Below are positions 58,108 through 64,000 of a stretch of 64,000 nt of DNA, piece after piece. Location: positions 31,341 to 95,340 of the forward strand of contig JAEXFN010000004.1 of NCBI GenBank assembly GCA_023400055.1, written 5' to 3'. Within the stretch, counting starts at the first letter, position 1. Every line of letters begins with the position of its first letter. Made by a program: the position numbers and the translations under genes. The notes beneath the pieces are model-generated. The model did no database searches, had not been told where the DNA came from, and saw only the letters and a list, made by a program, of their open reading frames with translations. This DNA comes from Bacillota bacterium (lineage in GTDB: Bacteria; Bacillota; UBA4882; UBA8346).

Positions 58108-60219
58108 TCAGAGCCCGTGCTTGGAACGGTCGCGCAGCTCAGCTTGTTTGGCATCGTTAAACCGGTCCACCGTCGACAGGTAGCCGGTGATCCGGCGCAC
58201 CCGGCGGATTTGGGGCGAGCCGCACGACGGGCATTCATCCTCGGGAATCACGCCCCGGTAGGAGCAGCTCAGGCATTCGTCGATCGGGAAATTGATGCCG
58301 GCGTAGCCCATATCGGCGGCGGCCATGTGCCGCAACAATTTTTCATAGGCGTCCAGATTGTCGATGGGCGGCGCCTTCATCTCCACATAGCTGATATGGC
58401 CGGCATTGGTCAGCCGGTGGTAAGGGCCTTCCAGGGCCACCTTGTCGTAGGAGGAGATCTCAAAACTGACCGGGATATGAAAGCTATTGGTATAATACTC
58501 CCGGTCGGTAACCCCGGGGATGACTCCGAAACGTTTGCGGTCCATGCCGACAAAACGGCCGGAGAGCCCTTCCGCCGGAGTAGCCAGCAGGGTGTAGTTC
58601 AGGTCATATTCCTCGGCGAAATCGTCGATCATTTTGCGCATGAAGCCGACAATCTCCAGCCCCAACCGTTGGGCCGAGGGATCTTGGCCGTGATGGCTGC
58701 CGGTCAGGGCGATCAGCGCTTCGGCCAGGCCGATGAAGCCGATGGACAGCGTGCCGTGCTTGATCACCGCGGCAATGGGGTCGTTGGGTTGCAGTTTTTC
58801 CGAATCCAGATACAAGCCTTGTCCCATCAAAAACGGCATATCTTTCGCCTTGAGCTTGGCCTGGACCCGGTAGCGGTGGTACAGTTGGCGGGCCGCCAGG
58901 GTCAGCATCCCCTCCAGCTCATGGTAGAAGTTCTCCAGGTCGCCGCCGGCCTTGATGGCCAGACGCGGCAGGTTGAGCGTGGTGAACGAGAGATTGCCCC
59001 GGCCATCGGTGACTTCGGCGCCGTGGCGGTTGCTGATGGTCCGGGTCCGGCAGCCCATGTAAGCGACTTCCGCGCCAAACGACTGGTTGAAGGAGGAATC
59101 CATGAAAGAGAAAGTCGGGTTGAGCCGCTGCGCCGAGACCCGCATCGCCAGCTGGAACAGATCATAATTGGGATCCTGGGGCTCGAAATTGACGCCCTTT
59201 TTCACCCGGAAAATGATATTGGGGAAGATCGGGCATTCGCCCCGGCCCAGTCCCTTCTCATAGGCCAATAACAGGTTCTTGGTGACGCAGCGGCCGGCCG
59301 CCGAAGTGTCACAACCCAGATTGATGCTGGAGAAAGGCACCTGGGCCCCGGCCCGGCTGTGCATCGAATTCAGGTTGTAAATCAACGCCTCCATGGCCTG
59401 ATAAACTTCGTCCTCGTCCGCTTCCGCCACATAGGGAGCCATATCGCGGTCAAAGAAGGCGAAGGATTGTCCGCCATGCATGTCGTTCTGGGAACTCTGC
59501 AGGATGATGGCTGCCAGCGCCGTGGCTGAAGACGGGCGGTGCGGCGGCCGGATATAGCCGTGGCCGTTGTTAAACCCGTTTTGTAACAGTTTACCCAAGG
59601 GAATCTGCACACAGGTCAGGGTTTTGCCATAGAAATCGAGGTCGTGAATATGATAATCCCCCGTAACATGGGCGCTGGCCATTTCTTCGGGGATCAGGCG
59701 CGATAAGTAATATTTCTTGCTGGCCGCCGCCGCGATCTGCAACATCTTGGCCGACGGCGAATTGCCGACGTTGGCATTCTCCCGGCTAGTCTCCACCAGG
59801 ATGTCTTCGACCACATCCATCAGTTCGGAGCGGGATTCGCGCAGGCGGGTACGGCGATCCCGGTATAGGATGTAAGCTTTGGCGGTTTTGGCGTGTCCGG
59901 TCTCGATCAATACCTTCTCCACCGCGTCTTGCACCTCTTCCACGGTGGGGATGCCTGCGCCAAGCCGTTTTTGCAGATACTGAACTACCACTTCGGCCAG
60001 TTCGTCGGCGAGACGCTGGTCTTCGCCGCCGACCGCCTTGGCCGCCTTAAAGATGGCCGCCGCGATCTGACCCACCTTGAACTCGACGATCCGGCCATCC
60101 CGCTTGCGGATGGACCGGAAAGCCCGCTCGGGGCCGCGCTGGACCAGTTCAACCACTTTAAGCAGTTCTTTTTTCGCACTTTTCTGGACGTCAGGTAGCT
60201 CTGCTTGATTGATTGCCAT
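58108..60219 (-). CDS. nrdD: Anaerobic ribonucleoside-triphosphate reductase (class III)
   Basis: This 703-residue glycyl-radical enzyme makes dNTPs under anoxia. An ATP-cone (about 35-130: FRSIRKRDGRIVEFKVGQIAAAIFKAA) is followed by the catalytic barrel (HIHDLDFYGKTLTCVQIPLGKLLQNGF; DMHGGQSFAFFDRDMAP; in parts). The C-terminal zinc site is CLSCSY...CPSCGS near 640-655, with the glycyl-radical loop RRITGYLSTVDRFN near 665. The activase gene nrdG is not adjacent. The ATG at 60219 follows AGGAGCAGAGGGAA. An NrdR-like box 110 bases upstream suggests NrdR repression. Confidence 0.95.
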   Translation of the reverse strand: MAINQAELPDVQKSAKKELLKVVELVQRGPERAFRSIRKRDGRIVEFKVGQIAAAIFKAAKAVGGEDQRLADELAEVVVQYLQKRLGAGIPTVEEVQDAVEKVLIETGHAKTAKAYILYRDRRTRLRESRSELMDVVEDILVETSRENANVGNSPSAKMLQIAAAASKKYYLSRLIPEEMASAHVTGDYHIHDLDFYGKTLTCVQIPLGKLLQNGFNNGHGYIRPPHRPSSATALAAIILQSSQNDMHGGQSFAFFDRDMAPYVAEADEDEVYQAMEALIYNLNSMHSRAGAQVPFSSINLGCDTSAAGRCVTKNLLLAYEKGLGRGECPIFPNIIFRVKKGVNFEPQDPNYDLFQLAMRVSAQRLNPTFSFMDSSFNQSFGAEVAYMGCRTRTISNRHGAEVTDGRGNLSFTTLNLPRLAIKAGGDLENFYHELEGMLTLAARQLYHRYRVQAKLKAKDMPFLMGQGLYLDSEKLQPNDPIAAVIKHGTLSIGFIGLAEALIALTGSHHGQDPSAQRLGLEIVGFMRKMIDDFAEEYDLNYTLLATPAEGLSGRFVGMDRKRFGVIPGVTDREYYTNSFHIPVSFEISSYDKVALEGPYHRLTNAGHISYVEMKAPPIDNLDAYEKLLRHMAAADMGYAGINFPIDECLSCSYRGVIPEDECPSCGSPQIRRVRRITGYLSTVDRFNDAKQAELRDRSKHGL

Positions 60220-60329
60220 TTCCCTCTGCTCCTCCCATATTTAAAGCGTTGCGACAAAATCGGTTCGCCTTTCAAAGACTTTATTCGATGGCTTTTAACC
60301 TCAAAGTGCTGCCGGTGGCCGATCCAAAA

Positions 60330-60345
60330 ACACTATATCTAGTAC
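60330..60345 (-). promoter_or_regulatory. NrdR-like box upstream of nrdD
   Basis: ACACTATATCTAGTAC matches the NrdR consensus acaCwATATaTwGtgt at 13 of 16 positions. A second box at the usual three-turn spacing (about 60359-60374) is poor. Confidence 0.55.
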
Positions 60346-60404
60346 CATAATCTATGATACACCGCAACATTTGGGGCGTCCAGCAAAATATTCCTTTTTT
60401 TTAG

Positions 60405-60456
60405 AAAAAGGATGAAAGGCCTAGCCGGCCCTAGGACGGCGATAGGTCTTTCATCC
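60405..60456 (-). terminator. Minus-strand terminator-like hairpin upstream of nrdD
   Basis: GGATGAAAG-g-CCTA / TAGG-t-CTTTCATCC with an inner GCCG/CGGC arm, followed on the minus strand by TTTTTC. It lies upstream of the nrdD promoter region, and no minus-strand gene ends here. Confidence 0.7.
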
Positions 60457-60859
60457 CAAGACTCCGGCGCGCGCCGCGATGCCCCGCTTCTCCCCCATCG
60501 GGCCCGGCGCCTCAGCCAATCTCTCCTGAAAATGGCAACGGTTCCTTTGGTATTATGTTGACCCTAAGGGCATCATCCCGTTACAATAAGTTATGTGTTG
60601 CATCCCGACCGTACCGGATAAGCGCAGCTCAACGTGCTAAACGGGCGGCCGTATCATTCTCTTGGAACGGCAGGCATGCGCCGCTCCGTGCCGATAAATT
60701 CCTCGACCATGGAACTGTTGCATTCCGTGATGTCGCAATACCCGTTGCATCATCCCCGGCCACCGGTTTGGGCTTGAAAATCAATCACCGGCCGAATGCA
60801 ACCCGGTATGATTCCCGCAAGCTGTCTCGACTTGATCGATTTCATTTGGAGGGAGAAAA
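60457..60859. other. glgP promoter and long leader
   Basis: No gene is seen. A plus-strand promoter TTGACC-N18-TACAAT (60558-60587) predicts a 266-base leader for glgP. The leader contains several GC-rich inverted segments (for example around 60650-60690) but I cannot match it to a known riboswitch. Confidence 0.5.
60558..60587 (+). promoter_or_regulatory. Sigma-A promoter of the glucan phosphorylase gene
   Basis: TTGACC (60558-60563), 18-base spacer, TACAAT (60582-60587). Confidence 0.6.
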
Positions 60860-62560
60860 ATGAGCAACAAACAACTGCCCCAAGTAGCCTATTTTTGCAT
60901 GGAATTCGGACTGCATGAAGACTTCCGGATCTACTCGGGCGGCCTGGGCATCCTGGCCGGTGACATTTTGAAAGCGGCCAAAGACGGCGATTATCCCTTG
61001 ATCGGGGTCGGCATCCTGTGGCGGCAAGGCTATACCACCCAGGTATTCCGGGAAGACGGCCGGATTTACGACTGCTATCCGGAGTACCAGTATGACTTCT
61101 TGCAGGACACCGGCGTGGTGGTCGGGGTCAAGATCCGCGGCCGCTGGGTCCATTGCAAAGTCTGGAAATGTTCCAAGTTTGACAATGTCGATCTCTATCT
61201 GCTCGACGCTAACCTGCCGGACAACTGCGATCCCTTGATCACCGGCCAATTGTACGGCTGGTTCTCCGAGGAACGGATCGCCCAGGAGATGATCCTCGGC
61301 ATCGGCGGAGTGCGCGCCCTGCGAACGCTCGGCATTTATCCGGACGTCTACCATTTCAACGACAGTCATCCGGTGATCGCCGGGATCGAGCTGATCCGGC
61401 TGAAGATGGACGACGAAGGCATGGATTTCGAAGCGGCCTGGCGGCGGACCCGCGAGGAGATCGTCTTTACCACGCACACGCCGATCATGGCCGGCAACGA
61501 GGTTCACGGCCACGACCTGCTCCAGTACATGGGCGCCTATAACGGACTGACCCATGAGCAACTGGTGCGGATCGGCGGCGACCCGTTCAGCATGACCGTG
61601 GCCGGACTGCGCCTCTCGCGCAAGGCCAACGCCGTGGCCGAACTGCACGGCCATACCGCCCGCGATATGTGGCGCGGCGTCGAAGGCGCCTCGGAGATCC
61701 TCGCCATCACCAATGGCGTGCACAACGGGACCTGGCAGGATTCCCGGTTGGCTGCGGCCTACGCGGCCGGCACCGATCTCTGGGAACCGCATCAAGCGGC
61801 CAAACGGGAGATGATCGCCGAGATCGAGCGACGCAACGGCGTCAAGCTGAACGAGAACGTGCTGACCATCGGGTTCGCGCGGCGGGCCGCGCCCTACAAA
61901 CGGGGCGATCTGATCTTCCGCCGGCCCGAAGTGATCGAGCCGCTGTTGCGCGAGGGCAAACTGCAGCTGATTTTCTCCGGCAAGGCTCATCCTAATGACC
62001 TGACCGGCAAAGGGATCATCACCCGGCTGTATGAGATGGCCCAGCGTTTCCCGGGGCAGATCGTCTTCCTGCAGAATTACGACATGAAGATCGGTAAGCT
62101 CCTGACGCGCGGCTGCGACGTCTGGCTGAACAATCCGATCCGGCCGATGGAGGCCAGCGGTACCTCGGGCATGAAGGCCGCCATGAACGGCGTATTGAAC
62201 TTCAGCGTCCTGGACGGCTGGTGGCCGGAGGGTTGCGAACACGGCGTCAACGGCTGGCAGATCGGCGACGGCAATTACCATCCCGATCAGGATGGGGCCG
62301 ATGCCGACGCCCTCTACTACGTGCTGGGCAACGACATTCTGCCGACCTATTACGGGAACCGCGCCCAATGGACCGCCATGATGCGGGCCAGCATCGCCAT
62401 GGCCAGCTGGCGTTTCTCGGCCGCCCGGATGGTGGAGGAATACTACCGCCGGCTCTATCTGGCCGATGCCGATGCCGCCGATTATCAATTCCCGGAGCTC
62501 CCGGCCTATCTGCGCGAAATGCCCAGTTGCCCGAGTGAAGGGCTATACTCCGGCATGTGA
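60860..62560 (+). CDS. glgP: Alpha-glucan (glycogen/maltodextrin) phosphorylase, short type
   Basis: This 566-residue GT35-family enzyme releases glucose 1-phosphate from alpha-1,4-glucans. N-terminal PQVAYFCMEFGLHEDFRIYSGGLGILAGD, the VYHFNDSHPVIA and FTTHTPIMAGNEVHGHDL segments, FARRAAPYKRGDLIF and the PLP-lysine motif RPMEASGTSGMKAAMNGVLN (Lys near residue 437) identify it. It is shorter than the 800-850-residue E. coli-type enzyme, corresponding to the compact alpha-glucan family. The ATG follows GGAGGGAG by 6 bases. A strong terminator follows. Confidence 0.92.
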   Translation: MSNKQLPQVAYFCMEFGLHEDFRIYSGGLGILAGDILKAAKDGDYPLIGVGILWRQGYTTQVFREDGRIYDCYPEYQYDFLQDTGVVVGVKIRGRWVHCKVWKCSKFDNVDLYLLDANLPDNCDPLITGQLYGWFSEERIAQEMILGIGGVRALRTLGIYPDVYHFNDSHPVIAGIELIRLKMDDEGMDFEAAWRRTREEIVFTTHTPIMAGNEVHGHDLLQYMGAYNGLTHEQLVRIGGDPFSMTVAGLRLSRKANAVAELHGHTARDMWRGVEGASEILAITNGVHNGTWQDSRLAAAYAAGTDLWEPHQAAKREMIAEIERRNGVKLNENVLTIGFARRAAPYKRGDLIFRRPEVIEPLLREGKLQLIFSGKAHPNDLTGKGIITRLYEMAQRFPGQIVFLQNYDMKIGKLLTRGCDVWLNNPIRPMEASGTSGMKAAMNGVLNFSVLDGWWPEGCEHGVNGWQIGDGNYHPDQDGADADALYYVLGNDILPTYYGNRAQWTAMMRASIAMASWRFSAARMVEEYYRRLYLADADAADYQFPELPAYLREMPSCPSEGLYSGM

Positions 62561-62592
62561 TAGCGGTTGACAAATGAATATGCAAAATTCAA

Positions 62593-62629
62593 CGAGGCCC
62601 AGCCGGTCATCCGGCGGCCTCGTTTTTTC
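62593..62629 (+). terminator. Intrinsic terminator of glgP
   Basis: CGAGGCC-ca-GCCGG-tcat-CCGGC-GGCCTCG followed by six T residues, 32 bases after the stop. Confidence 0.9.
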
Positions 62630-62658
62630 GATCCCGCTGCGTCTCCGGATCGCCGGAT

Positions 62659-62982
62659 CTAATGTCCGGCGCTGCACAGATTGAGCCCGACCGCTCCCAC
62701 CAGAATCAACCCGATAAACAGCAGTTTGGCCCAGTTCAGCGTCTCGCGGAAGCAGACCGCCCCGATGGCCGCGATCAGGACGATCCCAATCCCCGACCAC
62801 AGCGCATAGGCCACTCCGACCTCGATCCGCTTTAAAGCCTGCGCCAGCGCGATAAAGCTGGCCATGTAGAGGGCCAGGGCCAAAATCCCCCAATACAGCC
62901 TGGTAAAGCCGGCGGAAAGTTTCAGCAGGCTCGTTCCGCAGACCTCCAACAAAATCGCCAATCCCAAGTAAACCCAATGCAT
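62659..62982 (-). CDS. Small multidrug resistance (SMR) family transporter
   Basis: This 107-residue protein has four membrane helices: MHWVYLGLAILLEVCGTSLLKLSAGF contains the membrane-embedded essential Glu (Glu13 near LLEVCGTS). ASFIALAQALKRIEVGVAYALWSGIGIVLIAAIG (in parts) contains the conserved AYALWSG motif, and LNWAKLLFIGLILVGAVGLNL closes the fold. Members export cationic drugs or guanidinium by proton antiport. The ATG at 62982 is chosen because it aligns with the family N-terminus; the ribosome site is weak. It is monocistronic. Confidence 0.88.
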   Translation of the reverse strand: MHWVYLGLAILLEVCGTSLLKLSAGFTRLYWGILALALYMASFIALAQALKRIEVGVAYALWSGIGIVLIAAIGAVCFRETLNWAKLLFIGLILVGAVGLNLCSAGH

Positions 62983-63015
62983 TTCGTCAATACCCCGTTG
63001 CAATGCCATTTCCAC

Positions 63016-63715
63016 AGTTTCGGCGGCCCCGCTCGGAAGCGTATCGCTTGCGGACCCACCCGTCCTTCCGCTAGTCGCTCCGGCAAGATCCGATTATCTT
63101 TCTTCGCCTTCCACCCATCATTTCCCTTCAGCTTCATCCGAAAATTACTGTAAAACCTTTTCCGCGCCCGCTTTCATAAAATCTACAGTAAAAACGATGT
63201 TGAGTGACTGAAAGATGTATGCTTAGGAGAAAATTTTGCCAATCCAGCTTAATCCGGTGCGAAATTGTCCAGGGGTTGAACCGGCCAACCCCAACCCCAT
63301 GGACCTACATTTTTGCATTCATACAGCCGCCAAGGATGGCGGCTGCGCGGCGTTGCTGCCCGGATGAAAGCACCGCCGTCGGCTAGGAACCATCCTATGG
63401 AAGACGCCGGCAAGGGAGGCCGGCGGCAAAACTTCATTGTCCATTTACCTTGCCGGTTCACGGATGAACCGGACATTGGAGGGGTTCTAAGGGGAAGCAA
63501 CGTCCCCTTAGCGGCGGGGTTGCAAGGGGTTTGCCGTTAAACCCTTTGCCCGCCTGCAGGCGGAATCCTTGTTTTCGGCCCAAAAACTTAAAACCATTAT
63601 ACCCCAAATACTTTAGCTTAAAATTCAAATCAGTCTCCCATCGAAAACCAACTGCATCTTTGCTGAGTAAACTTGATAATCAGAACTGCTCTCTTTTTGT
63701 GGATAAGCGAGTTCT
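63016..63715. other. Hairpin-rich intergenic region
   Basis: No convincing gene. Bases 63321-63545 contain at least five successive hairpins: CAGCCGCC/GGCGGCTG, a CCGG-rich arm, CCGGTTC/GAACCGG, TAAGGGGA/TCCCCTTA and AAGGGGTTT/AAACCCTT. An isolated reverse-oriented copy of the array D unit (CTTTCAGTCACTCAA on the minus strand) lies at 63200-63214. A TGTGGATAA string lies at about 63698-63706. Confidence 0.55.
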
Positions 63716-64000
63716 TTCAGTCACTCAACAAGCTTGCTCAGTCACTCAGCAAGCTTGCTCAGTCACTCAACAAGCTCTCTCAGTCACTCAACAAGCTCTC
63801 TCAGTCACTCAGCAAGCTTGCTCAGTCACTCAACAAGCTCTCTCAGTCACTCAACAAGCTCGCTCAGTCGCTCAGCAAGCTCTTTCAGTCGCTCAGCAAG
63901 CTCTTTCAGTCATTCAGCAAGCTCTTTCAGTCACTCAGCAAGCTCTTTCAGTCACTCAGCAAGCTTGCTCAGTCGCTCAACAAGCTCTTTCAGTCACTCA
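63716..64000. repeat. Array D: at least 13.5 tandem 21-bp repeats, continues past the window end
   Basis: Thirteen complete units and 12 bases of a fourteenth, all exactly 21 bp, with consensus YTCAGTCACTCARCAAGCT plus two variable bases. The units are far more alike than in array A, differing mainly at five positions, so this array is younger or better maintained. TTCAGTNACT is shared with array A. No spacers separate the units, so it is not CRISPR. Confidence 0.93.

Noticed and set aside
60842..62488. 548-codon open frame antisense to glgP
   Set aside because: glgP has complete motifs and promoter; the antisense frame has repetitive composition and no start signal.
63313..63540. 75-codon open frame in the hairpin-rich region
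   Set aside because: It runs through successive inverted repeats, has no ribosome site and no recognisable protein.
63716..64000. Possible CRISPR array
   Set aside because: Units are directly adjacent 21-bp repeats without unique spacers and no cas genes are nearby.

Overview
The window is chromosomal DNA from a Gram-positive, anaerobic, endospore-forming bacterium (Bacillota). It encodes SpoIID, a SpoIIQ-like LytM protein, SpoIIID and an Mbl/MreB protein in the conserved spoIID-spoIIQ-spoIIID-mbl order. It also has T-box regulation, a class III (oxygen-sensitive) ribonucleotide reductase and an electron-transfer-flavoprotein-linked lactate dehydrogenase. Base composition is moderately GC-rich in genes, with AT-rich spacers and frequent GTG/TTG starts. 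A deep-branching clostridial or Hydrogenispora/Limnochordia-like lineage is plausible, but this is inference from gene content only.

Layout. 1-2.9 kb: a truncated SANT/Myb-like coiled-coil protein, a class 3 lipase and a PspC-domain membrane protein. 3.2-7.6 kb: FadR-type regulator, EtfB, ferredoxin-fused EtfA and a GlcD-type dehydrogenase, a probable electron-confurcating lactate (or 2-hydroxyacid) dehydrogenase operon, followed by an array of 21-bp repeats. 7.9-12.3 kb: HAD phosphatase, tandem-ACT protein and phenylacetate-CoA ligase behind a T-box leader whose specifier reads as UUC (Phe), then a TtcA-like enzyme. 12.5-16.7 kb: sporulation and cell-shape block. 17-22.9 kb: TRAP transporter with its CitA/CitB-type two-component system. 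23-34.5 kb: mixed housekeeping (2H phosphoesterase, membrane proteins, threonine aldolase, tRNA-Lys and tRNA-Met, aroA, sbcCD), a transposase remnant and a methyltransferase.

35-49 kb: a long sugar operon on the minus strand. In transcription order it holds a FucI-like isomerase, RpiB-like isomerase, ABC sugar importer without its ATPase, class II aldolase, FGGY kinase, split transketolase, mannose-6-phosphate-type isomerase and an MmsA-type aldehyde dehydrogenase. A divergent DeoR regulator sits upstream. The RpiB-like isomerase, FGGY kinase and split transketolase match the logic of the non-oxidative D-apiose pathway. 49.4-52.7 kb: DUF2325 protein, a second kind of 21-bp repeat array, and a MutS2-like ATPase without an Smr domain behind a leader that carries a 20-residue peptide and two intrinsic terminators. 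52.7-64 kb: LysE/Lrp pair, secreted protein, compact Dam-type restriction-modification pair, small membrane proteins, NrdD with an NrdR-like box, glucan phosphorylase, SMR transporter, and another 21-bp array that runs off the end.

The most unusual signals are: (i) four intergenic arrays built on an exact 21-bp period, two sharing one sequence family 56 kb apart and two with unrelated sequences; (ii) the leader-peptide/attenuator arrangement in front of the MutS2-like gene; (iii) a Phe-type T-box controlling a phenylacetate-CoA ligase.
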